Positions 45,460-55,522 of a DNA stretch of 64,000 nucleotides are shown here, piece by piece. Positions within the stretch are counted from its first letter, which is position 1; each line of letters starts with the position of its first letter. Position numbers and translations under genes: made by a program. The notes under the pieces were generated by a model. The model was not told the DNA's origin and ran no database searches. It worked only from the letters and a program-made list of their open reading frames with translations. The stretch comes from Patellaria atrata CBS 101060 (taxonomy: Eukaryota; Ascomycota; Dothideomycetes; Patellariales; Patellariaceae): the NCBI GenBank assembly GCA_010093705.1, contig MU006101.1:248001-312000 (forward strand), given 5' to 3'.

Positions 45460-47130
45460 ATGGCAGAGGTTCAGAATGAAGACGAACGCGAAGAAGAATT
45501 ATCATCCATCGCAGCCATATTTCCAGAGCTAGAAATCGACCCTATTAACCCATTTTCCGCATCTATTAGCATACCTGTAGCGCCCGAGTCACCCTTAACC
45601 GTCCGCTTTCAAATCGCAACAGAGGAAGCCCTTCCTACCGCTCCACCTACCCCTCCTGATTCCGACGATGGCCACGGCGTACATCTTCCCGACTTCTCCG
45701 CGAAGGACGAGACACATCATCTATCCAATCTCCCGCCATTGCGACTTGAGATAACACTGCCAAATGGCTACCCTTCCGAGAAACCACCGCAGTTCTCGAT
45801 TACTACATCCCCCAACTGGATTCCGGAGTCTTCATTACAAACATTGAAAGACGAAGGTTTCGCTCTTTGGGAAGAATATGCCCATGGTCAGGTCGTATAC
45901 GCACAGATCGACTTCCTACAGCAGGCAGCCGAACGTTCGTTCGACATAGGAGAGATTAGATTACCAATGGATATGAAGCTGGCGCTTCTTGATTTTGATA
46001 TCAAAACTAAGCGCGAGAAATTTGAGAAAGAGACGTTTGAGTGCGGTGTCTGTCTGGAGCCGAAGAAGGGAGCTGCATGCTATCGAGTGCAGAAATGCGG
46101 CCACGTGTTTTGCGTACAGTGCTTACAAGATTTCTACAACAGTTGCATCACCGAGGGTGATGTAGCTAATGTTAAATGTATGGATTCGACATGCGGGAAA
46201 GAACCTGCTGTCCGCGGAGCTCCGCGTCGGTATAAGAAAGAAAAGACCCTCAACCCTAGCGAATTGCTACGGATTCCTCTCGGGGAATCAACGGTTCGTC
46301 GCTACGTGGAGTTGAAGCGCAAGAAAAAACTAGAGTCAGATAAAAGCACGATCTACTGCCCCAGGAATTGGTGTCAGGGACCCGCCAGATCAGACAAATA
46401 CCCAAAAATCACGGATCTTTCACTCGCGCTCGACTCGGAGTCGGATGACGAAGGACCCGCTCCACCCCAACGCAGTAACGGCTCCCCCACCGACAAAAAG
46501 TCCCCAGAGACACTCGACCGCCTCTCCATCTGCGAAGACTGCAACTTCGCATTCTGTCGTATCTGCAAAGCCAGCTGGCACGGCGACCTCGTACGCTGCT
46601 GGCCGCGCGACGCCACCGAGCTCTCCACCGAAGAGCAAGCCTCCTATGACTACATCCGTCTGCACACGTCGCCGTGCCCGACCTGCAACAGCGCCACTCA
46701 GAAGACGCATGGCTGCAACCACATGAGCTGCTTCCAGTGCCGCACCCACTTCTGCTATCTCTGCGGCGCCTGGCTCGACCCGGGAAATCCGTATAAGCAC
46801 TTCAACCAGAAGGGCAAGGAGTGCTATCAGCGTCTGTGGGATCTCGAAGCCGGGGATAATGGTGGGGCCTTTGTGGTTGGGGCTAGGGGGTTTGAGCACC
46901 AAGCTGAAGCGGAGGCGGCAGCGATTGCGGCGGTTGCGGAACCGGTGGTTGAAGAGCAGGTTGAGGAGGAGCTGATCGTGAGACACGTCGCGGATTTGAG
47001 GGTCGATGAGCAGCAGTGGCAGGTTGCGCTACAGAGGTTTTTGCACATGGCGAGGAATGATGAGGAGGATGGTTGGGATAGCGATGAGCTGGAAGGTGCA
47101 AACGAGGGATTCGCGATTCCAGATAGGTGA
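45460..47130 (+). CDS. RBR-type E3 ubiquitin ligase (Itt1/RNF14-like)
   Basis: Ring-between-ring ligases receive ubiquitin on a RING2 cysteine; Itt1/RNF14 relatives are linked to translation quality control. It is a single exon of 556 residues. The first ATG that gives the RWD domain is used (MAEVQNEDEREEELSSIAAI); a longer open frame from 45346 adds unrelated sequence. Domains: RWD (1-170; for example LEITLPNGYPSEKPPQFSIT); RING1 near 195 (CGVCLEPKKGAACYRVQKCG, then HVFCVQC); IBR (YCPRNWCQG ... ICEDCNFAFCRICKASWHGD); and RING2 near 406 (CPTCNSATQKTHGCNHMSCF). The predicted catalytic Cys is about residue 419 in HGCNHM. The C-terminal tail is acidic and Ala-rich. Confidence 0.93.
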   Translation: MAEVQNEDEREEELSSIAAIFPELEIDPINPFSASISIPVAPESPLTVRFQIATEEALPTAPPTPPDSDDGHGVHLPDFSAKDETHHLSNLPPLRLEITLPNGYPSEKPPQFSITTSPNWIPESSLQTLKDEGFALWEEYAHGQVVYAQIDFLQQAAERSFDIGEIRLPMDMKLALLDFDIKTKREKFEKETFECGVCLEPKKGAACYRVQKCGHVFCVQCLQDFYNSCITEGDVANVKCMDSTCGKEPAVRGAPRRYKKEKTLNPSELLRIPLGESTVRRYVELKRKKKLESDKSTIYCPRNWCQGPARSDKYPKITDLSLALDSESDDEGPAPPQRSNGSPTDKKSPETLDRLSICEDCNFAFCRICKASWHGDLVRCWPRDATELSTEEQASYDYIRLHTSPCPTCNSATQKTHGCNHMSCFQCRTHFCYLCGAWLDPGNPYKHFNQKGKECYQRLWDLEAGDNGGAFVVGARGFEHQAEAEAAAIAAVAEPVVEEQVEEELIVRHVADLRVDEQQWQVALQRFLHMARNDEEDGWDSDELEGANEGFAIPDR

Positions 47131-47644
47131 TTTACCTTACGGATTTCCTAACGTGAGTGTCGCGTGAGGTAAACCCTGTGGATGGTTCTTGGGTGCGCAC
47201 GATGAATGAATGATGATGCATGGGGTCTGGCGTATAGCGATTAGGTTATCGGGTGTTAGGATACCTAGGTCGCACTCATATTCCTCTCTTTGAATGGGAC
47301 ACTTTAGCTTATTGAAGAACCAAACTGTTTACTTAATAATATGTCCCAAGCTCATATCAGTACCCATCAAATCCACCCCTAATCTGGACAGATTATGTTC
47401 AGTCCAGTGTTTGCACGCGGCACGATCAATTTTAAGCTCACGAGCGATCTCGAAGCATACTGTAGAACTAGTTCTATAGCAACGAAACTACCCCATCACA
47501 TGAAGGTACAGTAGCAACCATGCCACAAAGTTCCATCGCATAGGTATCCCCTTTACTATTAATTCCCTCATTACATCTCAACCATCACGCCCCCCAAAAC
47601 CCAAACAACCCACCTCCCCCCTTTTCCCACCTAAACTCCAAACC
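47131..47644. other. Convergent spacer, RBR ligase / ankyrin gene
   Basis: Contains both 3' ends. A reverse-strand open stretch of about 45 codons near 47330-47470 (EIARELKIDRAACKHWTEHN) looks protein-like but has no start or family. Confidence 0.4.
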
Positions 47645-49240
47645 CTAATCCCAATAACTCCCCACGCTCGGCCCAACCCACCCCCCCCCCCCCCCCATCC
47701 AAACCTCCGGCCACGTCCCCTCCCTCCCCGCGGGCCTCTCAACATCCCGCGCAAACCTACCTGCAACCCCCCAATCTCCCATCCCGGAACTCGGATAACA
47801 CGATCCCCTCACAGCCGGCAATCCCACCCGCCTTCGCAGCGCATTAAACGCCTCTCTATGTCCCCCGCTCCCCGCGAGATCGACGGGCATGTAGCCCGCC
47901 TTGTTCCTCGGCGTCGGTTTCGCACCCGCCTGGAGCAGGAGTTCGAGGACAGGCACGTTGTTCGCCCACGCCGCGAGGTGCAGCGGCGTGTTGCCCAGCG
48001 CGTCGGGGACGTCGAGGTCGAGGTGGGCGTGGAGGAGTGCGCGGACGCAGGGAGAGGGGAGCTTGGCGGCGTGGTGGAGGGGCGTGCGGGCGTCGGAGTC
48101 CGGACGGGCGGGGTCGGCGCCTGCGTCTAGCAGGGTTGTGATGTTTGTGGACTGGGAGGACAGGATGGCGTGGTGGAGTGGTGTTTTGGCAACGCCGTCG
48201 GGGAGGTTCGGGTCCGCGCCGCGGTTGAGGAGAACGTGCAGGAGAGCCGGGGTCGGGTAGCGGGCTGCGATGTGGATTGGGGCGAGTGTTTCGGTGCCTA
48301 TGGGGCCGAGGACGTTGGGATGGGCGCCGGAGGTGAGGAGGTGGGTTGCGAAGGGGAGGTTGGCGGTGGATGTGGCGAGGAGGAGGGGTGGGGTGCGGGT
48401 TGTCGGATGGTTGGGGGAGGCGCCGTGGGTAAGGAGGAGGGAGAATGCGGGCGTGTTGGAGAGGCGGATAGAGGCGCAGAGGAAGAGTTCGCCGCCCGAG
48501 GAACCGTTAGGGTCGGCACCGGCTTCGAGGAGGGTCTGGACGTGGTTAGTATGGTCGGCGCTGTTGATGGCCCAACTTAGGGTGTGGTTGAGGGTTTCGG
48601 GAGTTAAGGTTTTGCAGATGTCGGTGAATTCGTTGAGGGTGAGATAGGGCCAGATGCGTTTCATTTGCCAGGCTATGGAGTCGAAGAACTCTTCTTTTCG
48701 TGCTTTGGTGAGGATAGGGGCCAGCATGTCTTTCTTGTCCTCATCTTGCCTATGACTGTCTGTGATGCTCCACATGCAGTGGAGGTAGTCTGGGGTAGCT
48801 AGTGCGGGTACAACACCACGTGAAAGGAGAGATTCGATGAGGCTTTTTGTGCCGAGTGTACAGGCTTCGTAAAGTTCTTTTTTAGATGCTGGGCTGGGTT
48901 TCAGCTTTGGTATATGTATGTTCGAGAATACCCCTTTAGAAGGGGTATTATCTCTTGAAACCACTCTTGCTGGATGGACTTGCGTTCCCGCTGAGCCTGT
49001 TGTGCTGGATATCTTTGCTGGTGGCTTCGGCACTTTTGACCGACCAGTTGATGTGGTTATCCCAGATGGCGATTGAGTGTTTTCTGTTATGGTACATTTT
49101 GAACCCCGGAAAACTGTAGGTGTGGAGTTTGATCCTGTAACATTTGTACTTGTCGATGTGGGACTGGCCTCGCTATCTTTCTTTCTCTTGATCTTAAACT
49201 TGCCTGCCGACCTCACCATCAGCTCTTTTAACCTAGGCAT
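47645..49240 (-). CDS. Ankyrin-repeat protein
   Basis: Single exon, 531 residues. The N-terminus is basic and Ser/Thr-rich (MPRLKELMVRSAGKFKIKRK). A divergent ankyrin block starts around residue 115 (KKELYEACTLGTKSLIESLL). Clear repeats run from about 240 to 450: VQTLLEAGADPN, PLLLATSTANLPFATHLLTS, APIHIAARYPTPALLHVLLN, TPLHHAILSSQSTNITTLLD, TPLHHAAKLPSPCVRALLHA, TPLHLAAWANNVPVLELLLQ. The tail is Gly-rich because of a C16 run in the plus strand (47681-47696). The partner and pathway are unknown; ankyrin repeats bind proteins. Confidence 0.85.
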   Translation of the reverse strand: MPRLKELMVRSAGKFKIKRKKDSEASPTSTSTNVTGSNSTPTVFRGSKCTITENTQSPSGITTSTGRSKVPKPPAKISSTTGSAGTQVHPARVVSRDNTPSKGVFSNIHIPKLKPSPASKKELYEACTLGTKSLIESLLSRGVVPALATPDYLHCMWSITDSHRQDEDKKDMLAPILTKARKEEFFDSIAWQMKRIWPYLTLNEFTDICKTLTPETLNHTLSWAINSADHTNHVQTLLEAGADPNGSSGGELFLCASIRLSNTPAFSLLLTHGASPNHPTTRTPPLLLATSTANLPFATHLLTSGAHPNVLGPIGTETLAPIHIAARYPTPALLHVLLNRGADPNLPDGVAKTPLHHAILSSQSTNITTLLDAGADPARPDSDARTPLHHAAKLPSPCVRALLHAHLDLDVPDALGNTPLHLAAWANNVPVLELLLQAGAKPTPRNKAGYMPVDLAGSGGHREAFNALRRRVGLPAVRGSCYPSSGMGDWGVAGRFARDVERPAGREGTWPEVWMGGGGGWVGPSVGSYWD

Positions 49241-50029
49241 AATGAATTGCTAAGCATTGAACATGGACACAAAAACTAAGTGGAAGAGCCCTAATTTCAA
49301 ATCCAGAAATTCGATATGGTAATGATCTTCTCCCTGTCATGATTACCATGTTCCGGTCTCTATACGATTGCTGAACAACTATTAGTAGGTTGTCCAGCTC
49401 TTTTATTCAGAATTAAGACTTGTGTACCGTCCAGACAGGGACGCTTGTGTTGACCTTCCTGGACAGTAAAGTAAAGTATCAAAGGTCCCTTGAAGATGAA
49501 TAGTAGGGAAGAATTGCTAATAAAGGGATAGGATTGGATTGATGATAAAGGCATTGGATCTGCCTTGACATCTCACGATACCCATCCCCGCATATTGTGG
49601 CGTTAGACAATTCTTCCTTTTGATCGCTTTTCTCGCATTCAAGCCGCTCGGTCCCTCTTAATTCGACAATTTCACATAGAATGTGGCTGGCAAAAGTCTT
49701 GTTGCAGCAATGTACGATAGGGATAACTAATCATTCCGACTGGTAAACAGAAATAGAGGTAGTGTTATGTATACTCAATAATGTAAGTTACAAGAAATTT
49801 GTAAGCCAAAAAAAAATTATTTAAGAATTAAATTGAAGAAAAGAAAGGAATTGAACCGTGTGCAGAGAAGGTAGTCTAATAATAGCATATCATCCCGCTA
49901 TTCTGTTGTCGTCTCTAGTTGCAGAAGTTTCACCTTTCAACTTCCGCTCATTTTCTAAACCGACACGTACTTTTGAAAATACTGAAAAAATTCAAATTCC
50001 CCCCGAAATGTACCGTTGAATCTCCGAGT
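49241..50029. other. Divergent spacer, no gene seen
   Basis: Promoter regions for the ankyrin gene (left) and the Ras-like gene (right). AT-rich near 49.75-49.87 kb. Confidence 0.5.
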
Positions 50030-51709
50030 ATGGCGCTAGTATTGAAGACGAAATTCAAGAAATTAACGGAGCGTCCGTCAAAAAGCAACACTGCATCCGA
50101 ACATGCGATACCGACATCAGAGATAATCGGTTCTACAGCACAGGTGGACTCTTCGTCTTTTCGTTTTTCCAGGAAGCGTAGAGAGATAAGTTCTCAGAAA
50201 ACTGCTTCAACTCCTTCTCTTACACCAATCATCGGGGAACAGACCCGGAAGGTGACTATTTCAAACCCGAATGACAAGAACAAGCCGGTAGTATCATCTA
50301 GTTCCTCCAACCAGCCAGTTTCAAATGGACCAGTTCCAAATCAACTGGCTCCAAGTCAACCAGTTGCCAATCAACCAATTGCGAATAAATCCATCAAACT
50401 TCAATCCAAAGATCCGCCAACACAGATAGATAATCCAGAGCCATCAGACAGTAAGGATAATCGCCAAGTACTTACTCTAAGGGATACTATTCCAGCCTCG
50501 GGTTACACGGAAGCCGAATTAGCAGAGAAAGAGCGCCAGAAAACCTTGAAACTACTAAGAAGTGAGCGGAACGCATTGATAAGACAGGGCGAATATTTAT
50601 GGATGGATCATGTAAATGATCCGCAACCGTCACCGACTCCCGTAAATAGATGCTTGCAGGAAGAAACATCAGACCTAAGAGAGCCTATGGTAGTAAAAAC
50701 ATCGCCACCAAGAGAACCTGCGATAGTAAGAGGCCCGCTGCAAACTGAACCTGCGATCATAAATGGACCACCACCAAAGGTGCCTATAATAATCGAAACT
50801 CATCTCCCCAAGACCGAGGGGTCAAACAGACCGAAGTCGAAGAGTAGCTCATTCCTATCGTGCGTTACTCGCGGTTTCCCGAAGTCGTCGGCGAAATCAT
50901 CATCATCCAGTGTTACTCAAGGTCGATCCCCGGTTAAAGAAAGCATAAGCCCCGCCATACCACCAGTACCTAGAGACGAATGCTACATTCTCATCGTTGG
51001 TGGCGGTGCCGGCGACAATTGGGGTGCCGGAGACGGTTCGAATTGGGCGAACCTCTTCTCCAGGTCGTTCTTCGGCCATTACTTCGATTCCGAAGCCGCT
51101 GTGGATCCTAGTCGTCCCTCAGCTCGTTGGGATAATGTCGGACCGTATAGTCAAATCTCGAGACGTGTAGGAACAGTGGACGGTAAAAGTTGTCTTGTAA
51201 CAGTTGATCATTACTGCAATTCACTCACCTACAGCACCAGCGCTGCTCAGAGGGCATGGAGAGAGAAATTAGTGGCAAAAGCAGATGTTGTCATATTCGT
51301 CTATAACGCCTACGTCCGCCGGTCCATTGAAATGCTGGAGCCTTTCGTTGAAGAAATGAGAGCGATAAGGGAACGAGAAGTAAAGACAGGGTTTCTAGTG
51401 GGATGTTATAGAGATGACACTTATGCACCTCCATGTATTTGGCCAGACATGGGAGAAGAGATGGCCGAAAAGTTGGGCGTCCGATTTCGGGAAATGATAC
51501 CGACATCCTTCGCAGTTGGTGACTTGATGCCAGACGCCGTCCGAGGCCATCGTGGGATCCTTGCTATACGGGCCAGCGCCATCTCAGAATTAAAGACCCT
51601 CAATGTTCCAGGCAACACGCTAGTGGAAGAAAAGATAATTGATAATAATGACGAAGAAAAGAAGACAGAGAAAATCCCGGATACGAAGAGACAGATAGTA
51701 CTAGCATAA
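50030..51709 (+). CDS. Ras-like pseudoGTPase with long disordered N-terminus
   Basis: Single exon, 559 residues from the ATG at 50030. Residues 1-310 are low-complexity Ser/Pro/Asn-rich, with imperfect repeats (NQPVSNGPVPNQLAPSQPV; PAIVRGPLQTEPAIINGPPP). Residues about 317-500 fold onto a Ras-type GTPase: YILIVGGGAGDNWGAGDGSN aligns with the P-loop strand; FSRSFFGHYFDSEAAVDPS fits the switch I position; RRVGTVDGKSCLVTVDHY fits strands 2-3; ADVVIFVYN.....SIEMLEPFVEEMRAIRE fits strand 4 and helix 3; GFLVGCYRDD sits at the NKxD strand. The P-loop GKS, the DxxG and the NKxD residues are all lost. Nucleotide binding is unlikely. It probably serves as a protein-binding module. Confidence 0.65.
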   Translation: MALVLKTKFKKLTERPSKSNTASEHAIPTSEIIGSTAQVDSSSFRFSRKRREISSQKTASTPSLTPIIGEQTRKVTISNPNDKNKPVVSSSSSNQPVSNGPVPNQLAPSQPVANQPIANKSIKLQSKDPPTQIDNPEPSDSKDNRQVLTLRDTIPASGYTEAELAEKERQKTLKLLRSERNALIRQGEYLWMDHVNDPQPSPTPVNRCLQEETSDLREPMVVKTSPPREPAIVRGPLQTEPAIINGPPPKVPIIIETHLPKTEGSNRPKSKSSSFLSCVTRGFPKSSAKSSSSSVTQGRSPVKESISPAIPPVPRDECYILIVGGGAGDNWGAGDGSNWANLFSRSFFGHYFDSEAAVDPSRPSARWDNVGPYSQISRRVGTVDGKSCLVTVDHYCNSLTYSTSAAQRAWREKLVAKADVVIFVYNAYVRRSIEMLEPFVEEMRAIREREVKTGFLVGCYRDDTYAPPCIWPDMGEEMAEKLGVRFREMIPTSFAVGDLMPDAVRGHRGILAIRASAISELKTLNVPGNTLVEEKIIDNNDEEKKTEKIPDTKRQIVLA

Positions 51710-52337
51710 GATACTGAGGGAAAGATATCAGTACCGACTACACCGTTGTCATTTCCCGTCGCCGCTTTCTTCGGCTACTGTACGGTTACCTTCGTTACGT
51801 TGTTGGTCTACAAATCATGTACAAGCGGCTTCAAAACACAAACCCAAGGGGATAGTCCATGAAAGCTAAGCATATAGACCTTCTTACGGTACGCTTATTC
51901 TCAAAGGTGGTTCCCACCTTCGATGTGGGAAGGTCAAAATGTATGGATGATGCCCCAGCCATAGGTAAGACCTGAACGTACAGTGAGCCAGTTTTGTGGT
52001 TTCAGTTCATAATCCGGAATGAGCACTCTCCGTGATTGTTATCCAACAAGCGTACAAGAGATGAGGAATGCCAAAGATGATGGAATACGCATGGTGACAG
52101 TGTTTGATCACGCTGTACGAAAACTCAATCACAACGACGCTGCTTGACTCAAACTCATGTGCCCACAGTATCATCATTTGAAGCTCATGCGCTACATCAA
52201 TAGTTTGAGTATCAGATTTGTGGATGTTCAACATGAGAAAACTAAGATAAGGTTAGAGCTCAGAACCCCACTACGCCAATCCCCCAATCCACAAGATCTA
52301 CACCCGACTACCTATATCGGATCTTAATACATCAAAC
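51710..52337. other. Intergenic, no gene seen
   Basis: Contains the 3' side of the Ras-like gene and the promoter of the RGG protein. The reverse open frame 52007-52234 has no family. Confidence 0.5.
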
Positions 52338-53138
52338 TTGAATAGAAACGACAATGTCCATTTGGGAGGTGTGACTGCTCGTCAATCGAAACCATTCGAT
52401 TCATCTGCAACTAAATTTCCGTCCCGCACAGAACCAGTGGGGAACACTGTACGAAAGGTTTCTCGACCTAAACAGACCGCTGGACGCTCATCGCCACTCC
52501 TTCCTATTGATGAAAGATCATTGTCGAGGGAGGAGGTTGCTCGAAGTAAGGAAGAAAAGCCACCACGACCAAATCCAACTGCTAGACGTGGAACAGCCAC
52601 AAGGGGCGGCCGTAGAGGAAGAGGAGGTACTATTAGAGCTACATCTAGGCTCAAACGTGAACTGACTCATGAATATGATGCCCTGGAAGAGCTCATAAAT
52701 GGACTTGATCAATACGAACACGAATATTCGTACGGTTACAAAATCTCGAGCACGCCGTCAAGTTTTTCACCAACTCTTAAATCCTCCAGTGGGCTTGGTC
52801 TCATCAACGAGCGATATCACATCAAATGCCCTGACCTTCTTGAATGGGATTACGACGTGGATTCATTTACTCTCATCCTTACCCTAGACGGTGATACCAT
52901 CTGGGGCGCATATGATTTTGGTATGTTTGAAGGTCTCATATTCATACCTAACCGTCCGTGGGAAGGGTACACTATCATATACGAGTTCACGTGGAAAGGT
53001 AGGGAGAATAGTGAGGGGGTTATATCATATAATACTCGTTATCAGACAGATGCGATCAGGTTTTTAGGTGATGGTCAGATAACTGGAATATTCGAAATCT
53101 TTACTGGGACGAAGTCAGATTCCGCGGTGTTCGGGTAA
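52338..53138 (+). CDS. Unrecognised RGG-box protein with beta-rich C-terminal domain
   Basis: Single open frame of 266 residues. I do not recognise the family. The N-terminal half is basic and disordered, with an RGG-type patch (TARRGTATRGGRRGRGG), suggestive of RNA binding. The C-terminal half is a compact, aromatic, beta-strand-like domain: HIKCPDLLEWDYDVDSFTLI, LTLDGDTIWGAYDFGMFEGL, IFIPNRPWEGYTIIYEFTWK, then GDGQITGIFEIFTG. The alternation suggests a beta sandwich that ends in a strand pair. The first ATG is at 52338. The coding call is supported by the aromatic, strongly patterned C-terminal domain. Confidence 0.6.
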   Translation: MNRNDNVHLGGVTARQSKPFDSSATKFPSRTEPVGNTVRKVSRPKQTAGRSSPLLPIDERSLSREEVARSKEEKPPRPNPTARRGTATRGGRRGRGGTIRATSRLKRELTHEYDALEELINGLDQYEHEYSYGYKISSTPSSFSPTLKSSSGLGLINERYHIKCPDLLEWDYDVDSFTLILTLDGDTIWGAYDFGMFEGLIFIPNRPWEGYTIIYEFTWKGRENSEGVISYNTRYQTDAIRFLGDGQITGIFEIFTGTKSDSAVFG

Positions 53139-54120
53139 GCGGTCAGGAAGCTAGGAGCGAACGTAGTGCGGTGAGCTTGCAGGATCAGTGGGAAGAATAC
53201 AGCTACGAAAACTATGACCGGGAGAGAGTGGGGGGGTGGAGATGACGGTACCAACTCATATTGTATCTTGAGCAAACTGGGCCCGATGTAAGCTTTGGAT
53301 ATAGGGACGAGTCGATGTATAATTGGGTATTTGGTTGTAAACTTGATTTCAATTGACTGTGTATTTGAAAGGATAGACAGCATGTGTGAGGTATATCAAC
53401 AATCCAAAACGAAAAATCCAAAACGAAACGGGTATATATGCTAAGGTCATAGTCAGATACATGACCTTCAGTACTAAATAAATAACCATAACGGGGTTGG
53501 TTTGAGAAACTTTCCCCAAGGTACGTGTGCATAACCCCGCAAATTGATTATCAGGGTGCATGATGAATACGGCATCCAACTACTCCTGTTCTTGATTTCC
53601 ACGCCGCATAGAGCACCATCAACATTCCCACATTTGGAAGAATGCTGTGAATACTAGCAACGTGCAATGCTCCTCGGAACCTCCGACCTATTGGCTTCTC
53701 TCTCATTGGAAGCAACATTAATCCTCCCAATATGACTGATACTGGCAACCCCCCGGGGCGGAACGGAGATCATAAGAAAGAGGAGTCGATTTGAAGTCAT
53801 CTTAGTGAGATAAATCGAGCTCTATCACTTCCGTTCATTACTCTCACAGTATAAAGTCTCCAGTAATAGATCAATCCCGGAAATGCAGTATGTCGATCAC
53901 CAACATCTCAGCTGACAATGCAGAATAGTCGAATTCCGATGTGTCAGATTTCAAAGAAACGCTGTATCCTACCAATAGATGTAACATAGCGAATATAAAT
54001 ATTTGCGAGGTGCTTTCGACGGGGACTGAGAGTACCTTACTCACCATCTCCATCTCCATCTCCTCACGTCATAAACTCGTTCGGATCCTTCAAAATTCAA
54101 AAAAGAATTTAACAAACAAA
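53139..54120. other. Intergenic, upstream of the small secreted protein gene
   Basis: Reverse open frames at 53075-53748 show hydrophobic stretches but no family. A TATAAAG lies at 53849-53855. The 5' UTR just before 54121 is A-rich (AACAAACAAA), typical of strongly expressed fungal genes. Confidence 0.45.
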
Positions 54121-54402
54121 ATGAAATTTCTTTCAATCATTGTTCCTACCTTCCTCATTACCCTCGCAACCGCTAATGTGATGGGTACAACCGAAGATCG
54201 TAACTTGGTAGCAGAGGCTGCTGGGCTGGAACCGAGAGTATGGCTTCATATCCTACTTCCAATCTATCCGGGTAGACATTCATTGACGATATTCTAGGAT
54301 TGCAACGGATGCTGCTGTGATCCGTGTAATCAAGCGCCTTGCAAATATTCAAGATGTGCTGGTTGTAATTTGCATGGAGATCCACGATATCCGTGTTGTT
54401 GA
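54121..54402 (+). CDS. Small cysteine-rich secreted protein, two exons, effector-like
   Basis: Exons 54121-54237 and 54298-54402 flank a 60-nt intron (GTATGG ... CTAG) and give 73 residues. The signal peptide is residues 1-18 (MKFLSIIVPTFLITLATA). The short pro-like segment is NVMGTTEDRNLVAEAAGLEPR. The second exon encodes a 34-residue mature part with ten cysteines (DCNGCCCDPCNQAPC, then KYSRCAGCNLHGDPRYPCC). It ends at TGA 54400-54402. Without splicing the frame ends in unrelated sequence, so the splice is what reveals the cysteines. It could be an effector, antimicrobial peptide or metal-binding peptide. No family is recognised. The LEPR directly before the cysteine domain resembles a possible basic processing site. 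Confidence 0.7.
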
Positions 54403-55522
54403 ACCAAAGTTATGTTAGAAAGATGATGGAAGTTGAGACTCGGGCAATTTATGTTGTTCGCTCGTTGAAAAGATGACGGTCGCGGTTCATACTTTTTCTA
54501 AGAGATTAAAAACTTCAATTAGGAGGGACAAATGTTTTTATGCTCATAGTTTCACTGTGAGGTTGGGTGAGGTTGAAGTCACACCGGGAATTAATATCTT
54601 GCTGACTCAGCTGACGAGTTCCCAATTTCAATTTCACCTTCCCTTTTCTTTCCTAGTTCCAAGTACCTTACTTCTTCCCCTCCACCGCTCATCCATCAAC
54701 TTATCTACACAATCAATACACTCATGCTCATAATCATTGGCTATAGTACTGTACTCTAGGGATATCATCTCGGTGTGCTAGTGAACATTTCGTACAGCTT
54801 ATGAGCAATACATTGCCGATCACCAATCGCCTCTCCACAATCTTCAACGTCGTGTCCAAGGTGTTGGCTATAGCAGAAGTTAGACAATATCGATTTCGAA
54901 CCGAATCCCACCCTTAGTCTCTTATTAGATCTTACGCTACTAACATTCCTGCTACTCAGCTACCCGAGGAGATATCACCACTACTGATTCAAGGACTTAT
55001 CTCCATCATGATGCCGCCAAGGAACCGGCTCGGAGTTGGACAGTTGAAGCCGACGATATCCCGCCCTAGACACTATCGGAATGCTACCCGCTGATAACGG
55101 AACGGTGCGGGATTCACATTTACATAACCATCAGTATTTCGCGTACCTCACTTTATACATCCAGTTGTACGGTTGTTGGACTTCATTGATAGAGCTAAAA
55201 CCCCTTCCCAGCTTTTGAGCATGTCTAGCACGTGGAGTTCATGCAGATAACCAACTTAGCATATCTGTATGGGAATATGCCTCACCGGATTGGTCTTGGA
55301 TCGACCACTCTTTGCCCTGTCTTCAGTATGGTTCGCTACGCAACGAGAAATGGTCATGGAAGGTGGGATATGGGATCGTTCGATTCAGTTGTAACCTGAG
55401 TATTGTAGTATATATGTGAACAGCGTGTATAAAGTGCACAGCAGCCTCCTCGTTGAGTATGTCTTTAAGCAGCAAAGTCCCTTCACTTCCTTAGTCCTTT
55501 TTTACCAAGTCTCACTTCCATC
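54403..55522. promoter_or_regulatory. Intergenic, asparaginase promoter side
   Basis: No gene seen. TATATA/TATAAA-like elements lie near 55409-55436 (GTATATATGTG, GTATAAAGTG), about 90-110 nt before the asparaginase ATG, a plausible core promoter. Confidence 0.5.

Noticed and set aside
47858-48647. Large forward open frames opposite the ankyrin gene
   Set aside because: GC-rich shadow of the ankyrin coding strand; the reverse strand has clear repeats.
49919-50029. N-terminal extension of the Ras-like gene
   Set aside because: The upstream extension has no ATG and no conserved content; the ATG at 50030 is used instead.
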